Source of the DNA: Hasllibacter halocynthiae
GTDB taxonomy: Bacteria > Pseudomonadota > Alphaproteobacteria > Rhodobacterales > Rhodobacteraceae
DNA length: 64,000 nt
Assembly: GCF_003003095.1 (NCBI RefSeq)
Contig: NZ_PVTT01000001.1
Span: 1,302,001-1,366,000, forward strand
Direction: 5' to 3'
Shown: positions 35,772 through 44,543 of the stretch, one piece after another
How positions within the stretch are numbered: position 1 is the stretch's first letter
Layout: each line of letters begins with the position of its first letter
Position numbers and translations under genes: made by a program
Notes under the pieces: model-generated
Told to the model about the DNA's origin: nothing
The model's input: the letters and a program-made list of their open reading frames with translations, nothing else
Database searches by the model: none

Positions 35772-38765
35772 TCAGACCTTCAACCGCTCGCCGGCGGGAT
35801 CGTAGAAAGCGGTCGTCGTGACGGTGGCGCGCCGGATGCCTTCCGGGGTGGGGACGAACACGTCCCGCCCCTCGAGGTCGCGGCCGCCCTCGACCAGCGC
35901 CATGGCGAAATGCCGGCCCAGGGCGGCGCTGTAGTAGGACGAGGTGACGTGGCCGATCATCTTCATCGGCAGCGCCTGCTCAGGGTCGGCCACGACCTGG
36001 GCGCCCTCGTCGAGCTTCACGTCCCCGTCCTCCGTCATCAGGCCCACGAGCTGCTTGCGGCCTTCGGCCACGAGGTCGGGACGCCGCAGCGAGCGCATGC
36101 CCACGAAATCGGCCTTCTTCTTGCCGATCGCCCAGGAGAGGCCCGCATCGTCCGGCGTGACCGTGCCATCGGTGTCCTGGCCGACGATGATGAAGCCCTT
36201 CTCGGCGCGCAGGACGTGCATCGTCTCGGTGCCGTAGGGGCAGATGTCGTATCTCTCCCCCTCCTTCATCAACGCCTCCCACAGCGCGAGGCCGTGGCGG
36301 GCGGGCACGTTGATCTCGAAGCCCAACTCGCCCGTGAAGCTGATGCGGAAGAGGCGCGCCGGGAAGCCAGCCACCGTGCATTCCGCCACGGACATGTGCG
36401 GGAACGCCTCGGCGGAGAGGTCCTGCCCCTCGACGAGCGGCTCCAGCACGCGGCGCGCGTTCGGCCCGTTCAGCGCGACGGTCGCCCATTGCTCCGTGGT
36501 GGAGGTCAGCCAGACCTTCAGGTCGGGCCATTCCGTCTGGATGTAGTCCTCCATCATGTTCAGCACCCGGGCCGCGCCGCCCGTCGTCGTGGTGACGTGG
36601 AACAGGTCCTCTCCCAGCCGTCCGATCACCCCGTCGTCGCGGATGTAGCCGTCCTCGCCCAGCAGGAGGCCGTATCGTGCCCGCCCGATCCCGAGCTTGG
36701 TCCAGGGATTGGTGTACATGCGGTTCATGAATTCGACCGCGTCCGGGCCCTGCACCTCGATCTTGCCCAGCGTGGACGCGTCGAAGATGCCGACGGAGCC
36801 GCGCGTGGCCGCGCATTCGCGCGCGACGGCCGCGTCCATGTCCTCGCCCGCCTTCGGGAAGTACCAGGCCCGCCGCCAGAGCGAGACGGGCTCGAACGCG
36901 GCGCCATGCGCCTCGGCCCAGGGGTCGATGGGCGTGCGGCGCGTCACCTCGAAGTGGCGGCCCCGGTGGTAGCCCGCGAAGGCGCCGAAGGTGGTCGGCG
37001 TGTAGGGCGGGCGGAACGTCGTCAGCCCCACCTGCGGCGGGGCTTTGCCCACCGCGTCGGACGCGATCATCAGGCCGTTCACGTTGGACATCTTGCCCTG
37101 GTCGGTTGCCATGCCGTTCGTGGTGTAGCGCTTTACGTGCTCGATGGAGCGCATCCCCTCCTTCACGGCGAGGCGGATGTCCTTGGCCGTCACGTCGTTC
37201 TGGAAGTCGACGAAGGCGCGCTTGCGCCCCGCATCGCCATCGGTCGGCAGCTCCTTGAACGTCTCGCCGGTGCCGGTGCGGTCGCGTTCGACCACCGGCG
37301 CCGCGGCCTCCGCGTCGAGGCCCAGGGCACGCGCGGCGGTGACGCCGATCTCGGCCCCGTCGGCCAGCGCGGCCCCGTAGCCCCAGAGGCCCCGGCCCGC
37401 GCCCGCGATATGGCATTCCTCGGCCGAACGGTCGGGCAGGAAGGCGTCGAGGGCTTCGTCCCACTTGAGCGTGCCCTTGGTGTGCGAGAACAGATGCAGC
37501 GAGGGCGTCCAGCCGCCGCACATCAGCACGCAGTCGCAGGCGATCGTCCGGGCCGCGCCGACGCGCCCGCCGCTCACGGGCGCGACGCGGAGCGACTTCA
37601 CCCTGAGGCGGCCATTGGTGCCGGTCACGGTATGCGAGGTCAGCACCTCAATCCCGCGCCGCCGCGCCTCGACCAGGACGCCCTCGCCCGGCGCCGCGCG
37701 CACATCGACGATCGCGGCGACCTTCGCACCCGCGTCCGCCAAGTCGAAGGCCGCATGGTAGGCGCTGTCATGGCTCGTAACGATGGCAGGAGTGTCGCCC
37801 ACGAGCACGCCGTAGCGGTTCAGATAGGTCTGCGCCGCCCCTGCCAGCATCACGCCCGGCCGGTCGTTGCCGTCGAAGACGAGCGGCTTCTCCAGCGCGC
37901 CCTGCGCCAGGATGACGCGCACGGCGCGCACATGCCACATCCGCTCGCGCGGGGCGCCCTCGGGGGGCTCGTCGAGGTGATCGGTCAGCTTCTGGCACAG
38001 GCCCACGAAGTTCTGGTGGTAGTATCCGATCGCCGTGGTCCGCGTGAGGCGCCGCACGCCCAGTCGGTCCAACTCCGCCAGCGCGGCGGCGAGCCAGTCC
38101 CAGGCAGGCTTGCCGTCGATCACGACGTCCGGATCGGACAGGAGCGCTCCGCCCATCTCGGCATGCTCGTCCACGAGCGTCACCTCGGCGCCCGCGCGCG
38201 CGGCGGCCAGCGCGGCGGCCAGGCCGGCGGGGCCGGCGCCGATCACCAGAAGCTCGGTATGCAGGTTGCGATGCGCGTAGCGGTCCGGGTCAGGCGCGTC
38301 GGGCGCGCGCCCCAGCCCGGCGGCACGGCGGATCACGGGCTCGTAGACGCGGTCCCAGAAGGAGCGCGGCCACATGAAGGTCTTGTAGTAGAACCCCGCC
38401 GAGAAGAGCGGGTGCACCAGGTCGTTCACCGCCTGCAGGTCGAAGGCGAGCGAGCCGATCCGGTTCTGCGACCGCACCTCCAGCCCCTCGCGCAGCTCCT
38501 GCGCCGTGGCGCGGGTGTTGGGCTCGAACCGCCCCTTGCCGCGCGAGGTCTCGACCAAGGCGTTGGGCTCCTCCGTTCCGGCGCAGACGGGGCCGCGCGG
38601 ACGGTGGTACTTGAAGGACCGCCCCATCAGGTGGACGCCATGCGCCAGAAGCGCGGAGGCGATCGTGTCGCCGCGCCGCCCCTCGTAGCGCTTGCCGTCG
38701 AAGGTGAACCGGACGGGCCCGCCGTGATCGAAGCGGCCTTTTCCCGCGATGCGATGCGTGCTCAT
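35772..38765 (-). CDS. soxA: Sarcosine oxidase alpha subunit
   Basis: A 997-residue subunit. The N-terminal 2Fe-2S-ferredoxin-like domain (GKRYEGRRGDTIASALLAHGV) is followed by an NAD-binding flavoprotein domain (LLVIGAGPAGLAAALAAARAGAEVTLVDE) and a C-terminal GcvT-like folate domain (about 600-990) that passes the methyl group to tetrahydrofolate. Length and order match known SoxA. The ATG at 38765 overlaps the soxD stop. A 1,108-codon open frame on the opposite strand is a composition artefact. Confidence 0.97.
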   Translation of the reverse strand: MSTHRIAGKGRFDHGGPVRFTFDGKRYEGRRGDTIASALLAHGVHLMGRSFKYHRPRGPVCAGTEEPNALVETSRGKGRFEPNTRATAQELREGLEVRSQNRIGSLAFDLQAVNDLVHPLFSAGFYYKTFMWPRSFWDRVYEPVIRRAAGLGRAPDAPDPDRYAHRNLHTELLVIGAGPAGLAAALAAARAGAEVTLVDEHAEMGGALLSDPDVVIDGKPAWDWLAAALAELDRLGVRRLTRTTAIGYYHQNFVGLCQKLTDHLDEPPEGAPRERMWHVRAVRVILAQGALEKPLVFDGNDRPGVMLAGAAQTYLNRYGVLVGDTPAIVTSHDSAYHAAFDLADAGAKVAAIVDVRAAPGEGVLVEARRRGIEVLTSHTVTGTNGRLRVKSLRVAPVSGGRVGAARTIACDCVLMCGGWTPSLHLFSHTKGTLKWDEALDAFLPDRSAEECHIAGAGRGLWGYGAALADGAEIGVTAARALGLDAEAAAPVVERDRTGTGETFKELPTDGDAGRKRAFVDFQNDVTAKDIRLAVKEGMRSIEHVKRYTTNGMATDQGKMSNVNGLMIASDAVGKAPPQVGLTTFRPPYTPTTFGAFAGYHRGRHFEVTRRTPIDPWAEAHGAAFEPVSLWRRAWYFPKAGEDMDAAVARECAATRGSVGIFDASTLGKIEVQGPDAVEFMNRMYTNPWTKLGIGRARYGLLLGEDGYIRDDGVIGRLGEDLFHVTTTTGGAARVLNMMEDYIQTEWPDLKVWLTSTTEQWATVALNGPNARRVLEPLVEGQDLSAEAFPHMSVAECTVAGFPARLFRISFTGELGFEINVPARHGLALWEALMKEGERYDICPYGTETMHVLRAEKGFIIVGQDTDGTVTPDDAGLSWAIGKKKADFVGMRSLRRPDLVAEGRKQLVGLMTEDGDVKLDEGAQVVADPEQALPMKMIGHVTSSYYSAALGRHFAMALVEGGRDLEGRDVFVPTPEGIRRATVTTTAFYDPAGERLKV

Positions 38766-39091
38766 TCCGCGGCCACCTTCATGTCGTCGCCCGCCGGTGC
38801 GCCGGCCGAACACTTGGTTCCGGGGCGCGGCTCGCCCGCGCGGTAGGTGGAGACGAAGGCGTCCGTCACGGTGTCGCGCTCGGCGTTGAAGAAGCGCGCG
38901 CAGCCGTGGACGTGGCGCCAGCGCTCGGCGTGCACGCCCTTGGGGTTCGAGCGGATGAACAGGAACGCCGCCCATTCGTCGTCCGACAGGGCCATCGGAT
39001 CGGCGGGGCGGTCGACATGCGCCTCCCCGGCATAGGCGAACTCGGCCTCGGGCAGCGTCTCGTCGCAGTAGGGGCAGTGGATCAGAAGCAT
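38762..39091 (-). CDS. soxD: Sarcosine oxidase delta subunit
   Basis: A 109-residue zinc-binding subunit. It opens with LLIHCPYCDETLPEAEFAYAGEAHVDRP; Cys6, Cys9 and a later HGCARFFN Cys/His are the expected zinc ligands. The signature WRHVHGCARFFNAERDTVTDAF is near invariant in SoxD. It lies between soxB (42-bp gap) and soxA (ATGA overlap), the classical soxBDAG order. Confidence 0.95.
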   Translation of the reverse strand: MLLIHCPYCDETLPEAEFAYAGEAHVDRPADPMALSDDEWAAFLFIRSNPKGVHAERWRHVHGCARFFNAERDTVTDAFVSTYRAGEPRPGTKCSAGAPAGDDMKVAAE

Positions 39092-39133
39092 GGGACCGTC
39101 TCCCTCCTCAATGCATGACGTTCGCGGCGCGCA

Positions 39134-40387
39134 TCAATGCGCGACGGCGGCCGCGGCGGCCTCGTCGATCAGGCGTCCGGTCGTGAACCGCTCCAGCGTG
39201 AAGGGCGCGTTGATCGGGTGCGGCTCGTCGCGCGCGACCGTGTGCGCCAGCGTGTGCGCCGCCCCCGGCGTGGCCTTGAAGCCGCCCGTGCCCCAGCCGC
39301 AGTTGACGTAGAGCCCCTTGACCGGCGTCTTGCCGACGATGGCCGAGCGGTCGGGCGTCACGTCCACGATCCCGCCCCATTTGCGCAGCATCCGCATGCG
39401 CGTGAAGATCGGGAACACCTCGCAGATCGCTGCCAGCGTGTGCTCGATGAGCGGCAGGCCGCCGCGCTGCGAGTAGGAGACGTACTGATCCGTGCCGGAC
39501 CCGATCACCAGCTCGCCCTTGTCGGATTGGCTCATGTAGGCGTGAACCGCGTTCGACATCACCACGCAGGGGAAGCAGGGCTTCACCGGCTCGGAGACGA
39601 GGGCCTGAAGGGGATAGCTCTCCAGCGGCATCCGCACGTCCGCCGACTGCATCACGACCGAGGTGTGGCCCGCGGCCGAGATGGCGACCTTCTTGGCGCG
39701 GATGAATCCCTTGCCGGTATCCACGCCCTCGACGGCGCCGTCCGGGCCGCGGCGCACCGCGAGAACGGGGCAGTTCTGGATGATGTCCACGCCGCGCGCC
39801 GCGGCCGCCCGCGCGTAGCCCCAGGCCACCGCATCGTGGCGCGCCGTGCCGGCCCGCATCTGCAGCGCGGCGCCCATCACCGGATAGCGCGCGTCCCTGG
39901 AGATGTTGAGCGGCGGGCAGAAGCGCTTGGCCTCCTCGGGCGTAAGCCAGCGGTTGTCCACGCCGTTGAGGCGGTTGGAATGCACGTGCCGCTGGAAGGA
40001 CTGCACGTCGTGGACGTTGTGCGCCAGCATCATCACGCCGCGCCGCGAGAACATGACGTTGTAGTTGAGCTCCTGGCTCAGACCCTCCCAAAGGTCGAGC
40101 GCATGGTCGTACATCCGCGCGCTCTCGTCGTAGAGGTAGTTCGAGCGGATGATCGTCGTGTTGCGGCCCGTGTTGCCGCCCCCGAGCCAGCCCTTGTCGA
40201 TCACCGCGACGTCGGTGATCCCGTGCTCCTGGGCGAGGTAGTAGGCAGCACCCAGCCCGTGCGCGCCCGCGCCGACGATGATGACGTCGTATTCCTTCTT
40301 GGGCTCGCTGTCGGGCCACTGCTCGCGCCAGCCCTTGTGACCGTTGAGGGCGTTCTTAAGCACGGCCATGCCGGAGAAACGGGTCAA
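39134..40387 (-). CDS. soxB: Sarcosine oxidase beta subunit
   Basis: A 417-residue FAD/FMN subunit where sarcosine is oxidised to glycine. It shows the dinucleotide motif [42 protein letters not shown] and the C-terminal [14 protein letters not shown]. The start is a TTG at 40387: GGAAGGA lies 8 bp before it and the N-terminus [19 protein letters not shown] aligns with other SoxB proteins; a downstream ATG six codons later would remove that match. First gene of soxBDAG-glyA-sdaA. Confidence 0.96.
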   Translation of the reverse strand: MTRFSGMAVLKNALNGHKGWREQWPDSEPKKEYDVIIVGAGAHGLGAAYYLAQEHGITDVAVIDKGWLGGGNTGRNTTIIRSNYLYDESARMYDHALDLWEGLSQELNYNVMFSRRGVMMLAHNVHDVQSFQRHVHSNRLNGVDNRWLTPEEAKRFCPPLNISRDARYPVMGAALQMRAGTARHDAVAWGYARAAAARGVDIIQNCPVLAVRRGPDGAVEGVDTGKGFIRAKKVAISAAGHTSVVMQSADVRMPLESYPLQALVSEPVKPCFPCVVMSNAVHAYMSQSDKGELVIGSGTDQYVSYSQRGGLPLIEHTLAAICEVFPIFTRMRMLRKWGGIVDVTPDRSAIVGKTPVKGLYVNCGWGTGGFKATPGAAHTLAHTVARDEPHPINAPFTLERFTTGRLIDEAAAAAVAH

Positions 40388-40488
40388 GTCACCTATCCTT
40401 CCGCAAGGGAACTCTCCCCCTCCCCGTAGCGCATTCGCGGGGGGGACGGGAATGGATCATCGCGCCACATCCATGTCAGGATCGCGTC

Positions 40489-41481
40489 ATGAAAGAACCC
40501 GCCGCCGCCCCGACGCAGCCCGCCCGCCTGTCCATCGGCTTCGTCCTCGTGCCAGGGTTCACCCTGTCGGCCTATGCGGGGTTCGCGGACGTCCTGCGTC
40601 TCGCCGCGGACGAGGGGGATCGGTCGCGGCCGATCCTGTGCCGTTGGTCCATCCTGTCGGGGGCGGGCGAGCCCATCCGCGCGAGCTGCGGCGCCCGCCT
40701 CGCCCCGGACGAGGCACTGGGCGATCCGGCCCGCTTCGACTACGTCGCGGTGATCGGCGGCCTCCTCGATGAGATCGAGACCCTGGGCGCCGCCGAAACC
40801 GCGTTCCTGCGCCGGGCGGCCACGGCGCGGGTGCCGCTGGCGGGGGTCTGCACGGGGGCGTTCGCACTGCATCGGATCGGGCTGCTGCAGGGCTACCGCT
40901 GCTGCGTGAGCTGGTTCCACCACGACGACTTCCTCGACCGGTTCGAGGGAATCGTCCCCGTCTCGGATGAGGCGTTCGTCGTCGACCGCGACCGGTTGAC
41001 TTGCGCGGGTGGGGTTGCCTCGGCCCAGCTCGCAGCCTTCCTAGTGGATCGGCACATCGGGCGCGCCACGGCGCGCAAGGCGCTGCGCATCATGATCATC
41101 GACGAGACGCTCGGGCCCGGGGACCCGCAACCCGGCCTGCCGCTGGAGCTGGCGACGCGCGATCCGCTCGTGCGGCGGGCCCTCTCGCAGATCCAGCAGC
41201 ACCTCGCCGCGCCGCCCGGCGCGGCGGAGGTGGCCGGGCGCCTCGGCGTCGGGCGCCGCACGCTCGAGCGGCGGTTCGCGGCCGCCACGGGACTGACCCC
41301 GGCCGAGGCGTTCATGCGCCTGCGCCTGGCTCACGCCAAGCTGCTGCTGGGTCGGTCGGGCCGGTCGGTGGCGCAGATCGCGGCCGAGACGGGGTTCTGC
41401 GACGCCTCGCACCTCATCCGCGCCTTTCGCAAACGCGAGGGCGTGACGCCGGACGCATGGCGCCGGGGCTTGGCCGTCTAG
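40489..41481 (+). CDS. GlxA-type transcriptional regulator (DJ-1/PfpI + AraC)
   Basis: A 330-residue regulator. The N-terminal DJ-1/PfpI-like ligand domain (IGFVLVPGFTLSAYAGFADVLRLA ... GVCTGAFALHRIGLLQGYRCCVSWFHH) is fused to a C-terminal AraC helix-turn-helix (about 230-328, GVGRRTLERRFAAATGLTPAEAFMRLRL). It resembles GbdR/SouR-type regulators of glycine-betaine and sarcosine catabolism. It is divergent from soxB with a 101-bp gap, so it most likely activates the sarcosine oxidase operon in response to a methylated amine. Confidence 0.9.
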   Translation: MKEPAAAPTQPARLSIGFVLVPGFTLSAYAGFADVLRLAADEGDRSRPILCRWSILSGAGEPIRASCGARLAPDEALGDPARFDYVAVIGGLLDEIETLGAAETAFLRRAATARVPLAGVCTGAFALHRIGLLQGYRCCVSWFHHDDFLDRFEGIVPVSDEAFVVDRDRLTCAGGVASAQLAAFLVDRHIGRATARKALRIMIIDETLGPGDPQPGLPLELATRDPLVRRALSQIQQHLAAPPGAAEVAGRLGVGRRTLERRFAAATGLTPAEAFMRLRLAHAKLLLGRSGRSVAQIAAETGFCDASHLIRAFRKREGVTPDAWRRGLAV

Positions 41482-41503
41482 GCTGGGCGGCGCATCGGGG
41501 CCT

Positions 41504-42961
41504 TCAGACGGCGGTGACGCGCGGCGCGATTCGCGCCGTGGCGACCGAGACCGCGACGTAGAGCACCGTGGAGACGAGGCAGCCCGTGAGCGGGCCCACG
41601 ACCCAGCCGCTGTCCGTGAAGAGGAGCATCCCACCCGAGGTGCAGAAGCCCCCAAACATCGCCGCGAGCGCCCCCCAGGCGTTGCCGCGCCAGATCGACG
41701 AGACGAAGATCGGCCCGACCAGCGTCGCCAGGAGCGTGCCGGTCCCCAGGATCCCGAGGAAGGAGAGGAAGAAGGGCGGCGCGAAGAGCATCATCATCAG
41801 GCCCACGAGCCCGAACACCACCACCGCCGCGCGGTTGATGTTGAGCGCGGTCCGGGCATCCGTCCGGCCGGGGAACAATGCGCGCCGTAGATCGTGCGAG
41901 GCCGCGGAGGCCACGGTGTGCAGCAGCGAGTTGGCCGTCGACTGCATCGCGAAGAGGATGCAGAGCGTGATGAACCCGCCGAATACGGGGTGCAGGAAGG
42001 TGTTGAGATAGGCCGGCATGGCTAGGTCGGCCTGCTCGAGCCCCGGCACCTTCACCCGCATGTAGAGGCCGACGACCGGGATGATCGACAGGATGCAGGC
42101 GAAGGGTGCGACGTACATCGTCGTGCGGGTGAACTTCGTGCCCGGCTTGAAGGCCAGGAACCGCACCGCCATGAAGGGCAGCACCGCTGAGAAGAGGAAC
42201 GCGTAAGGCAGCACGAGGAAGACCGCGCCCTTCATCTCCCCGTAGGGGCGCGAGGTGTCGGGATCGACGAGCGCCGGGCTGATCTCGCGCAGCCGCTCGA
42301 CCAACTCGGCGGGCGGAATGTCGGCGAAGATCTGAACGGAGATGATGACGGCCGCGAGGAGCATCCCCATCAGCATCAGCGTGTCCGTCCACGCCACCGC
42401 CGTCAGCCCGCCGAGCACAGTGTAAAGGATGATGATCGAGATCATCAGCGCCGCGCCGTAATCCTGCGGAAAGTCCAGCCAACCTGCCGCGAGGATGCCG
42501 ACCGCCTTGATCTGGCTGGTCAGGAACACGAGCAGCAGCACGATGGTGATGATCGCCGCGACCCCCTGCACCACGCGCGCCATGCCGCCTTCCGCATGGA
42601 GGCGTGCGGCGTATTCGGGAATGGTGCAGCTTCCCATCGCCTCGGCCCGTCCGGCGAGGTAGCGCGCGAAGAAGAGAACCGCGATCACCATTGCCGGCGC
42701 GAACATGAAGTTGCCCAGAAGCTCGGTGGCGCCGAACTCGTAGGCGACGCCGGGCGAGCCCATGAAGCCCCAGCCCGAGAAGCCCGTCGCGACGATCGTC
42801 GAGGCCCCGACGAACGGCCCGAGCGAGCGGCCCGCGATGAGGAACCCGCTCTCGTCCTCGCTCTCGCCCACGACCGTCTTGCTCGATCTCCAGCCGAGCC
42901 AGATCAGGCCTGCGAACGATGCGAGAAGGATCGCCCAATTCGTCCAGAGAATGTCGCCCAT
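41504..42961 (-). CDS. Sodium:solute symporter (SSS family)
   Basis: A 485-residue membrane protein with about 13 helices. The sodium/solute symporter signature is visible: ESGFLIAGRSLGPFVGASTIVATGFSGWGFMGSPG near the N-terminus and AILYTVLGGLTAVAWTDTLMLMGML in the middle. It lies in one run with creatinase and a tiny membrane protein, so creatine, or possibly creatinine or sarcosine, is the likely substrate; that is inference. It is convergent with the GlxA-type regulator, with 22 bp between. Confidence 0.9.
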   Translation of the reverse strand: MGDILWTNWAILLASFAGLIWLGWRSSKTVVGESEDESGFLIAGRSLGPFVGASTIVATGFSGWGFMGSPGVAYEFGATELLGNFMFAPAMVIAVLFFARYLAGRAEAMGSCTIPEYAARLHAEGGMARVVQGVAAIITIVLLLVFLTSQIKAVGILAAGWLDFPQDYGAALMISIIILYTVLGGLTAVAWTDTLMLMGMLLAAVIISVQIFADIPPAELVERLREISPALVDPDTSRPYGEMKGAVFLVLPYAFLFSAVLPFMAVRFLAFKPGTKFTRTTMYVAPFACILSIIPVVGLYMRVKVPGLEQADLAMPAYLNTFLHPVFGGFITLCILFAMQSTANSLLHTVASAASHDLRRALFPGRTDARTALNINRAAVVVFGLVGLMMMLFAPPFFLSFLGILGTGTLLATLVGPIFVSSIWRGNAWGALAAMFGGFCTSGGMLLFTDSGWVVGPLTGCLVSTVLYVAVSVATARIAPRVTAV

Positions 42962-43034
42962 CGTTCCCTCCCCTCCCCTTCTGGGGGACCATTCGGGTTG
43001 GACGGCCCCTGCCCGCGTTCCCGCGGGCGGCGCC

Positions 43035-43142
43035 TCAGCGGCCTTTCCCGGCCTCTCCCAGGACGAAGAAGACCACGGCGACGATCAGCGTCGCGGCATT
43101 CAGGATCACGAACCAGTCGAGGACCCAGGAATCGAAGAACAT
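43035..43142 (-). CDS. 35-residue membrane protein, probable symporter accessory
   Basis: A complete short gene: ATG at 43142 with a GGAGG ribosome site 8-13 bp before it and TGA at 43035. The product begins MFFDSWVLDWFVILN, has one membrane helix (about 9-28) and ends EAGKGR. It lies 73 bp before the symporter start and 65 bp after the creatinase stop on the same strand. Small one-helix partners are known beside some sodium symporters. Homology cannot be judged by eye, but the ribosome site, codon use and layout support it as real. Confidence 0.75.
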   Translation of the reverse strand: MFFDSWVLDWFVILNAATLIVAVVFFVLGEAGKGR

Positions 43143-43206
43143 GCGCTTGCCTCCTCTCGGGGGCGGCGCCCCGGCCGCGAGCCGGGGCGCCGCCGGGGGA
43201 TGGGCA

Positions 43207-44433
43207 TCAGGCGGCCTCGGCCTTGCCCTTCACGACCAGATGGTCGGGCCCATAGGGGAACTTCGTAACGTTGCGGCTCCCGCCCTCCTCGATGACGAGG
43301 ATGTCATGCTCGCGGTAGCCGCCCGCGCCGGGCCTACCTTCGGGGATCGTGATCATCGGCTCCATCGAGACGACCATCCCCGGCTCGAGCACGGTCTCGC
43401 AATCCTCCCGCAGCTCGAGGCCCGCCTCGCGTCCGTAGTAGTGGCAGAGCACCCCGAAGGAATGACCGTAGCCGAAGGAGCGGTACTGCAGCAGGTCAGC
43501 CTCGGCATAGATCTCGTTCAGCTCGCGGGCGATCTCCGAGCATCTGGCGCCGGGCACCAGCAGCTCCTTGCCACGGTCGTGGACCCGGCAGTTCAGCTCC
43601 CACAGGCGGCGCGAGGCGTCGTCGCAATGCCCGGCGAAGAGCGTGCGCTCGAGGGCGACGTAGTAGCCCGCCGACATGGGGAAGCAGTTCAGCGACAGGA
43701 TGTCGCCCGCCTCGATCCGGCGAGTGGTGACGGGGTTGTGGGCGCCGTCCGTGTTCACCCCCGATTGGAACCAGGTCCAGGTGTCCTGCAGCTCGCCGTG
43801 GGGATAGGACCGGGCGATCTCGCGGACCATGACCTGGGTGGAGTGCAGCGCGACCTCGTATTCGGGCACGCCGGGGGCGACCGCCTCGACGACCGCCGCG
43901 CCGCCGATGTCCGCGATGCGCGCGAGTTCGGCGATGCGCTCGATCTCCTCGGGGGATTTGATCATCCGCAGGCGCATCGCGGCGGCGGCGATGTCCACGA
44001 ACTCGACCTCCGGGAACTCCTCCTGCAGCAGGCGGTAGGTATCGAGGTCGACCTCGTCGAACTCGATCCCGATGCGCCTGGCATCACCGACCAGCTGCCG
44101 CACGGCGTGAAACCAGTTGTCCTTCTGCCAATCGGTGTAGGTGACGTTGTGGCCGAAGGTACGCCGCCAGGGCTGCCCCCCGTCGATCCCCGCGCTGATC
44201 GTGGTCGCGCGTTCATGGTCGATCACCAAGCCGTAGCGCCGGCCGAACGCGCAGTAGAGGAAGTCGGCGTAGTAGTCGATATTCTGGTAGGAGGTGAACA
44301 GGACCGCATCGACGTCCGCTTCGGCCATGTGGGCACGGATCACGTCCTGACGGCGCCGCATCTCGCCGGGCGAAAAGGTCGGCACGGCCTTGTCTCCGTT
44401 CCCGACATAGCTCTGCAGTCGTTCGCGTTCCAT
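43207..44433 (-). CDS. Creatinase (creatine amidinohydrolase)
   Basis: A 408-residue enzyme hydrolysing creatine to sarcosine and urea. It has the pita-bread M24 fold but no metal-site set. The Pseudomonas enzyme is closely matched throughout: FTSYQNIDYYADFLYC, ISAGIDGGQPWRRT, QDTWTWFQSGVNTDGAHNPVTTR and FGYGHSFG. The catalytic His232, Glu262 and Glu358 fall at exactly the same residue numbers as in P. putida creatinase. It heads a run with a small membrane protein and a symporter, and its product feeds the soxBDAG genes nearby. Confidence 0.93.
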   Translation of the reverse strand: MERERLQSYVGNGDKAVPTFSPGEMRRRQDVIRAHMAEADVDAVLFTSYQNIDYYADFLYCAFGRRYGLVIDHERATTISAGIDGGQPWRRTFGHNVTYTDWQKDNWFHAVRQLVGDARRIGIEFDEVDLDTYRLLQEEFPEVEFVDIAAAAMRLRMIKSPEEIERIAELARIADIGGAAVVEAVAPGVPEYEVALHSTQVMVREIARSYPHGELQDTWTWFQSGVNTDGAHNPVTTRRIEAGDILSLNCFPMSAGYYVALERTLFAGHCDDASRRLWELNCRVHDRGKELLVPGARCSEIARELNEIYAEADLLQYRSFGYGHSFGVLCHYYGREAGLELREDCETVLEPGMVVSMEPMITIPEGRPGAGGYREHDILVIEEGGSRNVTKFPYGPDHLVVKGKAEAA

Positions 44434-44504
44434 TCACTTCACCATTTCGTCGATCACCGGTTTCAGACTGGCGATACATCGCCCCCTATGTCAAAGGCGG
44501 ATAA

Positions 44505-44520
44505 TTCAGCATGACCTGAA
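44505..44520. promoter_or_regulatory. Palindrome in the creatinase-LysR divergent gap
   Basis: TTCAG-N6-CTGAA is a perfect inverted repeat lying in the AT-rich centre of the 110-bp gap between creatinase and the LysR-type gene. It contains the T-N11-A arrangement expected for LysR-type sites, 23 bp before the regulator's GTG. Assignment to that regulator is by position. Confidence 0.55.
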
Positions 44521-44543
44521 AAAATTTTGGGGCATCTTGCATC

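Noticed and set aside
35520-38846. A 1,108-codon open frame on the plus strand opposite soxA
   Set aside because: Composition artefact: in high-GC coding DNA the antisense phase rarely meets stops. The translation is rich in Arg/Gly/His/Val without any family motif, while the minus strand encodes full SoxA.
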